This document shows, piece after piece, positions 29,730 to 37,658 of a DNA stretch of 64,000 nt; the stretch's first letter is position 1; every line of letters begins with the position of its first letter. Source of the DNA: Paractinoplanes maris (lineage in GTDB: Bacteria; Actinomycetota; Actinomycetes; Mycobacteriales; Micromonosporaceae); NCBI RefSeq assembly GCF_023544465.1, contig NZ_JALPVL010000003.1:248001-312000 (forward strand). The letters are read 5' to 3'. The position numbers and the translations under genes are program-made. The notes under the pieces are model-generated. The model was not told the origin of the DNA. It ran no database searches and worked only from the letters and a program-made list of their open reading frames with translations.

Positions 29730-30713
29730 GTGCCCGACATCTGGGCGCTCATGCGTGCCATCCGGCGATCCGGTCTTCCGGCGCCGGAGAGGCACACCCT
29801 CCTGACGCTGGCGACCCTGATCGATCCGGCGACCGGACTCATCCCGGAGCGCTTTATGCCGAGCCTCACGGACCTTGCGGGATTTACGGGGCTGGGTCGC
29901 TCGACCGTTGTTCGCGCTTTAAATGCCGCCGAAAATGGCGGATGGGTTAAGCGGACGGTGCCGTCAAAGCACGAGTCACAAAAGAACAAGGAACGAACCT
30001 CGTACCTTCTCGCGATCCCGGCCGGCGCCCCTGCCGACGAGCCCGAGGAGCCTGAGCGGGCTAGTGCCACAGCGGGACTAGTCCCAGAGCGGGACCAACT
30101 TGAGGGTTGGTCCCAGAGCGGGACTAGTGCCACAGCGGGACTAGGGCTAGTGCCAGAGCGGGACTGGGCTAGTGCCACAGCGGGACACAAAGAACTGAAC
30201 CATGTGTACCTAGATGTACCACCACCTCCTCCGGAGGTGGTCCCGCGCGACGCGAGCGACGACCCCGGCGCCCTCTTCTCCGTGCCGGGTCAGCTCGGCG
30301 CAGCGACCGAGGACAAGAGCATCACCGACGAGCCGAAGAAAAAGGCGCCGGCGAAACGAAAGCGTCTGAGCCGAGAGGTAACCAAGAATCCCGAGACTCT
30401 CCCCGTCGGCTGGTCCGTATCCGCCGACATGGAGGCGTGGGCGAAAGAGAAGGCCCCCGACGTCATTAGCCGAATCGCTACCGAAAGGTTCATCACGTAT
30501 TTCGGTGATGGGGGTAAGCGCAAGAAGGACTGGGACCTGACATGGCGCAACTGGCTACTCAGCGACCAGCAGCGTCACGCCGAGCGAGCCCAGGCCGCCA
30601 ACGGCAGCGGCTACGCCAGCAACGGCACCGGCGCCCATAACCGCCAAGGCTCGACGTACCACCACATCCCTGACACCCGGGCCCCCGGCCGCAACTACAA
30701 GGAGAGGCTTTGA
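29730..30713 (+). CDS. Phage replication initiator-like protein carrying origin iterons
   Basis: 327 residues, GTG start behind ggagg. The N-terminal 90 residues hold a winged-helix/HTH typical of phage replication initiators (SLTDLAGFTGLGRSTVVRAL). A low-complexity linker (about 105-155; LVPERD and SATAG repeats) is the translation of six DNA iterons. The C-terminal part (LPVGWSVSADMEAWAKEKAP to WDLTWRNWLLSDQQR) matches the DnaT/DnaD-like end that recruits the helicase loader. Followed directly by DnaC-like and DnaB-like genes, as in lambda O-P type modules. Confidence 0.75.
   Translation: MPDIWALMRAIRRSGLPAPERHTLLTLATLIDPATGLIPERFMPSLTDLAGFTGLGRSTVVRALNAAENGGWVKRTVPSKHESQKNKERTSYLLAIPAGAPADEPEEPERASATAGLVPERDQLEGWSQSGTSATAGLGLVPERDWASATAGHKELNHVYLDVPPPPPEVVPRDASDDPGALFSVPGQLGAATEDKSITDEPKKKAPAKRKRLSREVTKNPETLPVGWSVSADMEAWAKEKAPDVISRIATERFITYFGDGGKRKKDWDLTWRNWLLSDQQRHAERAQAANGSGYASNGTGAHNRQGSTYHHIPDTRAPGRNYKERL
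30061..30186 (+). repeat. ori: Six 18-bp iterons inside the initiator gene: candidate phage replication origin
   Basis: Consensus CTAGTGCCACAGCGGGAC occurs at 30061, 30078, 30107, 30124, 30147 and 30169, with changes mainly at the g/c positions and ttggtcc for the start of copy 3. Start-to-start spacings are 17, 29, 17, 23 and 22 bp. Neighbouring copies create GTCCC/GGGAC dyads. An A/T-richer stretch (acacaaagaactgaacc, then two TGTACC) follows directly. The arrangement copies lambda ori inside gene O: iterons for the initiator next to an unwinding element. Confidence 0.75.
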
Positions 30714-31384
30714 CCAGCCAGTTCAACATTCAGGCCGACGACATCGGCGCCTACGCCAGACAGGTCCTCGCCCGCCAAGGTGTCGACCCGGACACTCAGC
30801 CCACCGCGGAGTACACGATCGCTGACCACCTGACCGAGGCGTACCGGGCCAAACTGGAGTCGCTGACCAAGGCGATGTTTCGCGACAAGAAGCCGACCGA
30901 GCCCGCAGTCGTCGAGTGGATGCGCGCCTTCGTCGCCGACCGGGCCACCTGCCCGAACCTCTTGCTGCAAGGGCCGACCGGCTCCGGGAAGACCCACAAC
31001 GGCTACGCCGCCTTGTGGGGGATCACCCTGCATCACGCCCGCAAGGGCCACCGGTTCACGTTCGCGAAGACCACACATGCCGATTTCAACCAGGCCATGC
31101 GGCCCGCCCCGGACGGCTCCCACCTCGACACCCTCGCCGAATTCCAAGAGGTCGACCTGCTCCTGTTCGATGACCTCGGCGCCGGCCAGATGACCGACTG
31201 GTCCACCGACACCCTGCACCGGCTGGTCGACGAGCGCTGGGCCGAACAGCGACCGATGATTGTCACCACCAACCTGACCGCCCCGGAGATGCGCAACGTC
31301 CTCAACGACCGGGTCGTGTCCCGCCTGCTGCACTCAACCCAGGTCCCGCTCGAGGACGTCGACCACCGCCGGATCCAGCCGTGA
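30710..31384 (+). CDS. DnaC/IstB-like AAA+ helicase loader
   Basis: 224 residues, TTG start 5 nt after aaggag. Walker A GPTGSGKTH (about 87-95), Walker B VDLLLFDDLG, sensor I VTTNL, and an Arg-rich DRVVSRLL (arginine finger region) give the full AAA+ layout. It would load the DnaB-like helicase encoded next onto the origin opened by the initiator. Confidence 0.88.
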   Translation: MTSQFNIQADDIGAYARQVLARQGVDPDTQPTAEYTIADHLTEAYRAKLESLTKAMFRDKKPTEPAVVEWMRAFVADRATCPNLLLQGPTGSGKTHNGYAALWGITLHHARKGHRFTFAKTTHADFNQAMRPAPDGSHLDTLAEFQEVDLLLFDDLGAGQMTDWSTDTLHRLVDERWAEQRPMIVTTNLTAPEMRNVLNDRVVSRLLHSTQVPLEDVDHRRIQP

Positions 31385-32727
31385 CCGAACACGACGACCT
31401 CCCCGGTTCAACGGTGTTCCACGACCACGGCGCCGAAAAGGTGGCGCTCGGCATGATGCTGCTTGACGGCGCGCTGATCGGCGACGTGGAGCAGATCGCC
31501 GATCAGGCCGCGTTCCACCACCCCGTCCACCACCTGCTGTTCGGTGTCCTCACCGACCTGCGTCAGGAGGGTGCGGCAACGGATCCGTACTCGGTAGTCG
31601 CCCACCTTGCCGAACGTGGCATGACCGCGAAGGTGCCGGACAACGGCATGTACGTCCACACCCTCATCGAAGCGGCATCGGTCGGCGGGGACGTCCGGCA
31701 CTTCGCCCGGATCGTCGCCGACCGGGCGGTGCTGCGCGACCTCGACCTGCGGCTGTCCTCGGTGCGGGCTTCGATCCGGGCGGGCGGCGAGCGGTCCACC
31801 GCTGATCTGGTCGAACAGGCGCGTACGGCGGTGTCGGACCTGTCGCAGCGGGTCGGTGCCACTGGGCACACGTGGGCGTACTGGCCGGACCTGCTAGAGC
31901 CGGGCTTCGACGCTTTTGAGCATGCTGCCGACAGCGACGAGCCGCCCGGTATCCCCACTGGCATCCCTGAGCTCGATGACGCTATCCACGGTCTTCAGCC
32001 GGGCCGGCTCATCGTCGTCGCCGGGCCGCCGGGTTCGGGTAAGTCGACGCTCGGCGCCGGGAACTTTCCCCGCTCGGCGGCCTTCACCCACAAGGTCCCG
32101 ACAGCGGTGATCTCGATGGAGATGCCGGTCAAGGAAATGTTCAACAGGCTGGCCTGCGCCGAGGCTGGGGTGTCGGCCACCGCCGCGGTCAAGGGGGAGC
32201 TGAGTCCGGGCGACTGGACGAAGTTGTCGAAGATGGCTGAACGCACCGGCGAGGCGCCGCTGTACATCTCCGATGTCAAGGGTCAGACGTTCGCTGACAT
32301 CCGGGTTCGGGTGCGCCGTCTCCAGCAGGAGAAGGGCATTCATCTGCTGGTTGTCGACTACCTGGCGTTGATCAGGATCGCGTCGAACGCACCCCGGCAT
32401 CAGCAGATCGACGAGTTGGTGAAGCAGTTCAAGGATCTGGCCGGCGAGCTCGACATCGCCGTGGTGCTGCTGGCTCAGACGAACCAGAACAGCGTGCAGC
32501 GGGGCGACAAGAGCCCCCAGCTGACCGACTTGAAGGAGTCCGGCGGTATCGCCGCCCACGCCGACGTCGTCATCTTCGTGCATCAGCCGTCGATGTTCGA
32601 GAAAGACAAACGCCCAGGTGAAGCGGATCTGTGCGTCCGTAAATCCCGCAACAGCGACACCCCGGACATCCCGGTAGCCGCCCAGCTCCACCTCAACCGG
32701 TTCGCGTCGTTCGCGATCCCGGCCTGA
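31381..32727 (+). CDS. Replicative DnaB-like DNA helicase
   Basis: 448 residues, GTG start. N-terminal DnaB domain (EKVALGMMLLDGALIGDVEQ) and C-terminal RecA-like domain with Walker A GPPGSGKST, AVISMEMPVKEMFNRLACA, Walker B LLVVDYLALI, and QTNQNS (motif H3-like). Length equals bacterial DnaB. It unwinds phage DNA ahead of the host polymerase. Confidence 0.93.
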   Translation: MTEHDDLPGSTVFHDHGAEKVALGMMLLDGALIGDVEQIADQAAFHHPVHHLLFGVLTDLRQEGAATDPYSVVAHLAERGMTAKVPDNGMYVHTLIEAASVGGDVRHFARIVADRAVLRDLDLRLSSVRASIRAGGERSTADLVEQARTAVSDLSQRVGATGHTWAYWPDLLEPGFDAFEHAADSDEPPGIPTGIPELDDAIHGLQPGRLIVVAGPPGSGKSTLGAGNFPRSAAFTHKVPTAVISMEMPVKEMFNRLACAEAGVSATAAVKGELSPGDWTKLSKMAERTGEAPLYISDVKGQTFADIRVRVRRLQQEKGIHLLVVDYLALIRIASNAPRHQQIDELVKQFKDLAGELDIAVVLLAQTNQNSVQRGDKSPQLTDLKESGGIAAHADVVIFVHQPSMFEKDKRPGEADLCVRKSRNSDTPDIPVAAQLHLNRFASFAIPA

Positions 32728-32741
32728 CCGAAAGGACCCCC

Positions 32742-33101
32742 ATGGAACTGATCGACTGGACCTGCGACACCTGTCACGGCAAGACGGAAGGCAAGGGTGC
32801 CATCTCCATCGCCTACGACGAGATCCACCGCGCCAACGACATCCTCAAGACCCTGGACGCCACCCGGCTGACCGTGGCGGACGCGGTAGCTCAGCCGAAC
32901 CTCGCCTTGTGGAAGGTCGAATGCGACACCTGCGCGGGCGAGTGCATCGGTGCGTACTGGATCGACCTGCGGAAGCTCCGCGATGATGCTGACATTGTCG
33001 AGTGGACCAGGCACTTGGAGAGGAAGACGTGGTTCGCCGCGACGAATTGGGACGCGCTCGTTGCCTCCGCGCCTCGCGTGAAGCCCCTCCGAGTCGTCTG
33101 A
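32742..33101 (+). CDS. Small zinc-ribbon protein
   Basis: 119 residues, ATG with aaagga upstream. CDTCHGK near the start and CDTCAGEC in the middle give a four-Cys zinc ribbon interrupted by a 45-residue insert; C-terminal WTRHLERKTWF. Function unknown; its position after the helicase suggests a replication accessory. Confidence 0.55.
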   Translation: MELIDWTCDTCHGKTEGKGAISIAYDEIHRANDILKTLDATRLTVADAVAQPNLALWKVECDTCAGECIGAYWIDLRKLRDDADIVEWTRHLERKTWFAATNWDALVASAPRVKPLRVV

Positions 33102-33113
33102 CCTAAACGAAGG

Positions 33114-33150
33114 GCGGGGACCTGAATGATCTCAGCACTCAGGTCCCCGC
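33114..33150 (+). terminator. 12-bp perfect stem-loop
   Basis: GCGGGGACCTGA (33114-33125) pairs perfectly with TCAGGTCCCCGC (33139-33150) around a 13-nt loop. No U-run follows (gcccccatcc), so it may pause or protect the transcript rather than end it. It separates the replication module from the nuclease gene. Confidence 0.55.
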
Positions 33151-33187
33151 GCCCCCATCCTGCACCACTCTTTACGAGGAGGCGATC

Positions 33188-33808
33188 TTGACGTTCAAAC
33201 CGATCGAGACGCACTACGCCGGCTGCCGGTTCCGGTCGCGCCTCGAAGCGCGCTGGGCGGTCTTCTTGGACCACCTCGACATCCGATGGGAGTACGAACC
33301 GCAGGGCTACACACTGCCATCTGGTGCCAACTACCTGCCCGACTTCTGGCTCCCTGGTCTGGGCCTGCATGTCGAGGTGAAAGGTCGAGAGGCTGACTTC
33401 GCGCTCGACGCACCGCGTTACGCGGAAGCAATTCACTCGAGGTCCCTACCCGGCGATGGCCTGATCATCCTCGGCCCGGTGCCCGACGCGAGCAAGAGGG
33501 TTCCGACGCATCTGGTTCTGGTTGCCGAGGAGTCACAGTCTGGCGATCTTCTGCTGTGTTGGCACGTGGCCTTGTTTGACATGATCGCTGGGGAGGATCC
33601 GATCCCGGCGAAGGAGATTGGGCTGCCCTGCACCGACCGGCAGTCCCTCGACCCGTTCGCAGTCCCGACGCTCGGCAAGCTCGAGAAGTCGTACAGCGGC
33701 TTCATCGGCGGCGGCACGATGCCAAAGGAGTGGCCAGTCGAGCCGAAGGTTGGAGCCGCCTATCGTGCTGCCCGGTCGGCTCGGTTTGAGCGTGGCGAGC
33801 GCGGGTGA
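33188..33808 (+). CDS. PDDEXK-superfamily nuclease-like protein
   Basis: 206 residues, TTG start behind gaggagg. FRSRLEARWAVFLDHLDIRW (early Glu), YEPQGYTL, YLPDFWLP (Asp) and LHVEVKGRE (E-x-K) match the restriction-endonuclease-like core seen in many phage VRR-NUC/MmcB-like proteins. The C-terminal half is less clear. It likely cuts DNA in replication, repair or host DNA breakdown. Confidence 0.75.
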   Translation: MTFKPIETHYAGCRFRSRLEARWAVFLDHLDIRWEYEPQGYTLPSGANYLPDFWLPGLGLHVEVKGREADFALDAPRYAEAIHSRSLPGDGLIILGPVPDASKRVPTHLVLVAEESQSGDLLLCWHVALFDMIAGEDPIPAKEIGLPCTDRQSLDPFAVPTLGKLEKSYSGFIGGGTMPKEWPVEPKVGAAYRAARSARFERGERG

Positions 33809-34041
33809 CCCACTTGGATATGGCGTGGCAAGCGCCTAGTGAACCGGCCAACTGACCCCACCGGGCATGAATCGGGCGCTGGTCGATGAACTACATCCCT
33901 GTTCTTCGCGCGATCATCTTCCCTCTGACCTGCGACAGCGCGATCGTGGATGTTGCCGGGGCTGCCTGTCATGCGGAAGCCATGAGTCACTGAAGGTCAT
34001 TACTCACCCCTTGGCGGGCACCCCGGGCTCACACTGGACGT
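33809..34041. other. Intergenic region, no gene assigned
   Basis: 233 bp with only poorly coding frames on both strands, slightly less GC-rich than its surroundings. An 8-bp direct repeat GCGCGATC occurs about 30 bp apart near 33909 and 33938. No terminator or clear promoter is seen. Confidence 0.4.
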
Positions 34042-34233
34042 GTGCAGAAAGCCCCCTCAGCGCCTCCCAGGCGGCCGTGTCGTGCCTGCCAAAGGCTCTG
34101 CCTACCCTCGGCCATGATTTCGGGCTACGGGCCTGTGTGCGCGGCTGAGCGTGGCCTAACGGGCAGCACCCTCGACATCGGCCACGAAGGGCCGGACCTG
34201 CTCGACCTGCTCGCCGAGCAACAACCCGGCTAA
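34042..34233 (+). CDS. Small zinc-binding protein, DUF6011-like
   Basis: 63 residues, GTG start without a clear ribosome site. PCRACQRLCLPSAMISGYGP then VCAAERGL fits the CxxC...GYGPVC pattern of DUF6011-type phage/actinobacterial zinc fingers. The function of that family is not known. Confidence 0.55.
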   Translation: MQKAPSAPPRRPCRACQRLCLPSAMISGYGPVCAAERGLTGSTLDIGHEGPDLLDLLAEQQPG

Positions 34234-34252
34234 TCCGAACGGGCGTCGCGTC

Positions 34253-34468
34253 GTGGGAAAACCTGCCCCGGCCTGCTACAACGAGCAGGTGGGGATTCAC
34301 CGAGACGCAGGCGGCACCAGCCCGGGCGCAGAGCAGCCGGCACCGGACGAACCCGAGTACGTCGCCGACCCGGACGACCCGTGGGGTTACCTCACCCGGC
34401 AGTCCACCGAGGAACTGACCCGCAGGGCCGCCGACGGTGACCCCGACCCGTGGCTCAAGCCCGCCTGA
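34253..34468 (+). CDS. Small hypothetical acidic protein
   Basis: 71 residues, GTG start, weak ribosome site. Disordered, Pro/Asp-rich (PAPDEPEYVADPDDPWGYLT) with a helix QSTEELTRRAADG. Codon use fits its neighbours, but no other support. Confidence 0.45.
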   Translation: MGKPAPACYNEQVGIHRDAGGTSPGAEQPAPDEPEYVADPDDPWGYLTRQSTEELTRRAADGDPDPWLKPA

Positions 34469-34496
34469 CCCCCGACCTCGAAGGAACCCGGCACTG

Positions 34497-35183
34497 GTGA
34501 ACATCCTCGACCGCATCCAGCGTGACCTTGATGGGCTGTGCCCGTGCGGCGCCCCACCCCACGACGGATCCGCGTACTGCTCCGAGGACTGTGTCCCGAA
34601 CCATCGGGCCGAGGACACCACCAGCGACACCGACGGCACCCAAATGCGGTGGCGGCCCGACCTGGTCACCGAGGTCGACGACAGCGACCTCCTCAACCTC
34701 GGATCAGTCACCTGGTACGACGGCCGTTTCAACGCCCGGCTCTACCAGCGCGGCATCCCCGAACGGCCTAACCACCTTGTCTGGCATTTGCGCCTCGACG
34801 ACGGCAACCGCTACGTCGGACTCGACCTGCACAACATCAGCGACACCCTCGACGCCGACCATGAGAGCCGCATGGCCCATGCGTGGGCGCGCCTCGAACG
34901 CGAACTGAGCGACCGGCGCCGGCTCGACCCTGACCCGTGGGCGCACGCAGAGGATCCGTGGGCGGACATCATGCGCCAGTACGAGGAGATCATTGATGAC
35001 TATGTACTCGGCGCTGCTCGGCAGGCCGCCAGAGCGGGCGAGTCGCTGACCATTCAGCTCGACAACAGCGACGGAGTCTTTCAGCCCGTCGACTCTGCCG
35101 CGGTGCGCTGGTCGCTGCTGAACTGGTTCCCGACGCTGCCGGACACCGACGCTCGAAGCATTTTCCGGATCACCAGTACCTAG
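34497..35183 (+). CDS. Hypothetical protein with Cys-rich zinc finger
   Basis: 228 residues from GTG 34497, aaggaa upstream. CPCGAPPHDGSAYCSEDC at 15-32 is a zinc finger of the type found at the N-terminus of many actinophage proteins. The remainder is acidic alpha/beta with DPDPWAHAEDPWADIMRQYE. Function unknown. A stem-loop follows the stop. Confidence 0.6.
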   Translation: MNILDRIQRDLDGLCPCGAPPHDGSAYCSEDCVPNHRAEDTTSDTDGTQMRWRPDLVTEVDDSDLLNLGSVTWYDGRFNARLYQRGIPERPNHLVWHLRLDDGNRYVGLDLHNISDTLDADHESRMAHAWARLERELSDRRRLDPDPWAHAEDPWADIMRQYEEIIDDYVLGAARQAARAGESLTIQLDNSDGVFQPVDSAAVRWSLLNWFPTLPDTDARSIFRITST

Positions 35184-35193
35184 AGAGCGAAAC

Positions 35194-35218
35194 GGCGCCG
35201 GACCGCAGATCCGACGCC
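35194..35218 (+). terminator. GC-rich stem-loop after the zinc-finger gene
   Basis: GGCGCCGGA (35194-35202) pairs with TCCGACGCC (35210-35218) with one mismatch around a 7-nt loop. No U-tract follows. Possible weak terminator. Confidence 0.4.
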
Positions 35219-35291
35219 GCCTCAACCACCCGTCCCACACGTGATCAGCGACGCCACAGTACCGGCTCAAACGTCGCAAAGGGGTCACCTA

Positions 35292-36086
35292 GTGGGTGGA
35301 CAAGAGCACGTCTGCAACAGCGGCGAGCAGTGCCGCGCGTTCGACCCGGTCGCCAAACACGCCTACCCGACCACCGACCCTTTGTGCCGGGCCTGCCTCG
35401 AGCACGCCCAGCCGGCCATCCGCGGCTTGGTGTTCGACTACCTGGACCTGGCGCAGCTGCACGAGCCGTCCATGTCGCAGGCCATCGCCGAACGGGCCTC
35501 CGGGTCCAAAGAGCGCCCCATCCCGATCTCCCAGCACGTCGAAGCGCTGCAAGCCGAAATCATCCACGTCGCCACCACCTGGGAGTACGAACTCCGGGTG
35601 GCCTGCCACCTGTCCGACCCGCACAACTCCGCCCCCATCGCCGACTGGCACACCACCCTCACCAAACCCGTCCCCCTGGCCAAGGTCCGCCCCGGTGCCG
35701 CCGTTCAACGCGCCATCGGGGTCATCGCCCCCCGCCTCGACCGGCTCGCCGCCCTACCGGCCACCGCGGTCTGCCCCGCCGGCATCGAGGACCAGCCTGT
35801 CGACATGTGCGGGTGGCAGGCCGTCCAGCAACTCACCGACCTCCACGGCCGGGCCCGGGCCATGCTCGGGCGCACTACCCGCCGGTTCTGGATCCCCGGC
35901 GAATGCTGGGCGTGCCAAGCCCACCCCGTCCGTGGTGTGGACGGGCCGCTGTACCGCTCCGAACCCCGGTTCGAAGGCGACCCCATGCAGGTCAACTGCG
36001 ACAAGTGCTCCGCCTACCGGGCGTACCCCGACTACGAGACGTACATGGCGACGCTGCTGTGGCCCGAGCTCGAGGTGGCCGCGTGA
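35292..36086 (+). CDS. Hypothetical protein with two zinc-knuckle regions
   Basis: 264 residues from GTG 35292 (aaagggg upstream). N-terminal CNSGEQCRAFDP...LCRACLEHA and C-terminal CWACQAHP...NCDKC flank a helical middle (AIADWHTT, GVIAPRLDRLAAL). The two cysteine groups at the ends resemble small phage proteins that act with DNA modification or regulation; no family is certain. Confidence 0.55.
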   Translation: MGGQEHVCNSGEQCRAFDPVAKHAYPTTDPLCRACLEHAQPAIRGLVFDYLDLAQLHEPSMSQAIAERASGSKERPIPISQHVEALQAEIIHVATTWEYELRVACHLSDPHNSAPIADWHTTLTKPVPLAKVRPGAAVQRAIGVIAPRLDRLAALPATAVCPAGIEDQPVDMCGWQAVQQLTDLHGRARAMLGRTTRRFWIPGECWACQAHPVRGVDGPLYRSEPRFEGDPMQVNCDKCSAYRAYPDYETYMATLLWPELEVAA

Positions 36087-36334
36087 AGGCATGGCTGCGC
36101 CGACGACGTGAAATCCGGCGGCTCCGGCGCGAGGAAGACCACGCCCGTGACCGCTTCTTCCGCGCCCAGTACGCCTACCAGGACATCGCTGTCGTCCTCG
36201 GCAGTGAGCCAGGCGCATGGGCTGACCATGGCCCTGTGGGGCAGGCGCAGGCCGAGGTGCAGGAGAGCATCGACGACCTCAAGCGGGCCCAGCGTGACCT
36301 TCGCCGAGCCGAACAGGTGGGCCACATCGCGTGA
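36083..36334 (+). CDS. Small basic coiled-coil protein
   Basis: 83 residues from GTG 36083. A very basic first half (KAWLRRRREIRRLRREEDHA) and a coiled-coil end (AEVQESIDDLKRAQRDLRRA). Could bind nucleic acid as a dimer. Coupled on both sides. Confidence 0.5.
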   Translation: MKAWLRRRREIRRLRREEDHARDRFFRAQYAYQDIAVVLGSEPGAWADHGPVGQAQAEVQESIDDLKRAQRDLRRAEQVGHIA

Positions 36335-36744
36335 ACCCGGACCTCAACGAGCAGCCCCGCCGCAGCGCCTGGCCCAACCCTGTCGACACCGCCCTCGACC
36401 GGGCCCGCCGGGTCGCCGGCATGTACCGCGCCCACCTACGCATGCTCGACCTCGACGCCTGCAACCGGCTCGACGACACCGTGGCCGCGTTCGGGGAGAC
36501 GTGGATGCTCGACAAGCCCGACATCGTCGACCCGGACCGGGAAGTCACCACAGCCGAAGCCGCTGAGCTCGTCAAGACCACACCGAAGCGCATCCGTGAG
36601 TGGGCGTGCCAGCTCCACCCTGACAAGCCGGACGAGCCTCTTCTGCCCCGCTTCAAGATGCGCGGCCGGGAGCGCACCTACCTCGCGGGCCATGTCCTTG
36701 CCGCGGCGGCATGGATGCGCCAGCGCTCCAGCCTTCGAGAGTGA
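36331..36744 (+). CDS. MerR/excisionase-like HTH protein
   Basis: 137 residues. The N-terminal helices are followed by VTTAEAAELVKTTPKRIREW (about 72-92), a winged-HTH of the MerR/helix-turn-helix-17 type, then a wing with FKMRGRERTYLAGHVLAAAA. Last early gene before a convergent leftward gene. It may regulate late transcription; that is inference from position. Confidence 0.65.
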   Translation: MNPDLNEQPRRSAWPNPVDTALDRARRVAGMYRAHLRMLDLDACNRLDDTVAAFGETWMLDKPDIVDPDREVTTAEAAELVKTTPKRIREWACQLHPDKPDEPLLPRFKMRGRERTYLAGHVLAAAAWMRQRSSLRE

Positions 36745-36749
36745 ACCTT

Positions 36750-37052
36750 CTACGAGGGCAACCGCGCCGCGATCTGTTCCAGCGCCTCAACAACCTGAGA
36801 CATGTGATCTGCGGTTGCCCTGCCGCTGGTGTCAACCAGGCCGTTCAAGAGAGCGGCAACCTCGCTGCGGAGTCCCGACACTTGCTCGGCGACCGCCAGA
36901 ATGGCGGTCGTGGTGGCTGCGTGCCGGTGACGGTCGCGTTGTTCAGGGTCGGGAGCCTGGCTGGCTTCATGCAGGTGTTGTTGGGCAACGTCGATGAATG
37001 TGGCCTTGCCGCTGCTGGTCATAGAGAAATCATCGAACTTGACGGATGCCAC
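36750..37052 (-). CDS. Leftward small protein, unknown function
   Basis: 100 residues from GTG 37052. Helical throughout (VAQQHLHEASQAPDPEQRDR, TTAILAVAEQVSGLRSEVAA, MSQVVEALEQIAARL), like a small regulator or antitoxin but without a recognisable DNA-binding motif. It lies alone on the minus strand between early and late halves, as leftward lysogenic genes often do, and may be expressed in the lysogen. An inverted repeat TAGCC/GGCTA (37085-37102) lies upstream. Confidence 0.55.
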   Translation of the reverse strand: MASVKFDDFSMTSSGKATFIDVAQQHLHEASQAPDPEQRDRHRHAATTTAILAVAEQVSGLRSEVAALLNGLVDTSGRATADHMSQVVEALEQIAARLPS

Positions 37053-37144
37053 AGTTCCGGACAGTCGCGAAAGTGACTAACACCTAGCCAGCCAAACGGC
37101 TATCGCTAAACCGCGTGGCGCTGATGACTACGTGCCCTGAGGGT

Positions 37145-37209
37145 GATACTTTGCCCGTGGCGCATTGCGCCCACGCCCGCCTTGAGCCCAACTGCTCGGC
37201 GGGCTTTTT
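37145..37209 (+). ncRNA. Candidate small RNA with terminator
   Basis: A possible promoter (-35 CTGATG at 37121, 18 bp, -10 GATACT at 37145) would start a transcript near 37157. It would fold into a GTGG-CGC/GCGCCCAC hairpin and the terminator at 37175-37209, about 50 nt in all with no ORF. Equally, it may just be a double hairpin terminator for readthrough. Confidence 0.3.
37175..37209 (+). terminator. Rho-independent terminator
   Basis: GCCCGCC (37175-37181) pairs with GGCGGGC (37198-37204), followed directly by TTTTT (37205-37209). It lies at the boundary between early and late transcription units and just before the first gene of the late-side cassette. Confidence 0.8.
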
Positions 37210-37243
37210 GCTTGTCCGGAAGTGATCAGGCAGGCGGCGCGAC

Positions 37244-37477
37244 ATGAACGCCTGCCGCCGTGTCTGGATCCACCGGGCTGCCACCATCGCCTGCATCCTG
37301 CTCGCCATCCCCGGCGTCCTGTGGTGGAAGAACTCGATCCTCTTCGTGATCCTCTTGTCGCTGTCGACCCAGGCTTACACCTCGTGGTCCAGCGCCGAAG
37401 CATCCGATGATCGGGAGCTGAGCAACCGGCTCGACCGCATCGAAGCACTCCTCGAGCGGAAGGGCGACGATGGCTGA
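37244..37477 (+). CDS. Small membrane protein with coiled-coil tail
   Basis: 77 residues, ATG. Two adjacent hydrophobic segments (TIACILLAIPGVLWW and SILFVILLSLS, residues 14-42), then a charged helix (DDRELSNRLDRIEALLERK). The topology resembles a phage membrane anchor; a holin is unlikely this far from the endolysin. Confidence 0.6.
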   Translation: MNACRRVWIHRAATIACILLAIPGVLWWKNSILFVILLSLSTQAYTSWSSAEASDDRELSNRLDRIEALLERKGDDG

Positions 37478-37658
37478 CGCCGACACCATCCGCTTCCCGC
37501 TCGAGACCATCCTGAGCGCCGGCCAAGACACCCGGCCGCTCGACACCTGCCCCGCAGGCCACCTGGTCGTCGCCGGTCGCACCCACTGGCAGCCGATCGC
37601 CCTGGCCGACCTCCAGCACCTCGTGTGCCGCTGGGTCGAACACGACCCCGATGACTGA
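37470..37658 (+). CDS. Small hypothetical protein
   Basis: 62 residues, ATG. CPAGHLVVAGRTHWQPIALA contains Cys and His that could bind metal with the later LVCRW. Overlaps both neighbours by 8 bp. No family recognised. Confidence 0.5.
   Translation: MADADTIRFPLETILSAGQDTRPLDTCPAGHLVVAGRTHWQPIALADLQHLVCRWVEHDPDD

Noticed and set aside
30061..30186. CRISPR array
   Set aside because: Repeats are 18 bp with irregular 17-29 bp spacing, lie inside a coding gene and have no unique spacers or cas genes.
33867..34148. 93-codon plus-strand frame with CRGCLSCG
   Set aside because: Overlaps the DUF6011-like gene in another frame, has no ribosome site and poor codon use.
37244..37477. Holin
   Set aside because: Two hydrophobic segments fit, but it lies 25 kb from the endolysin, which has its own adjacent membrane gene.
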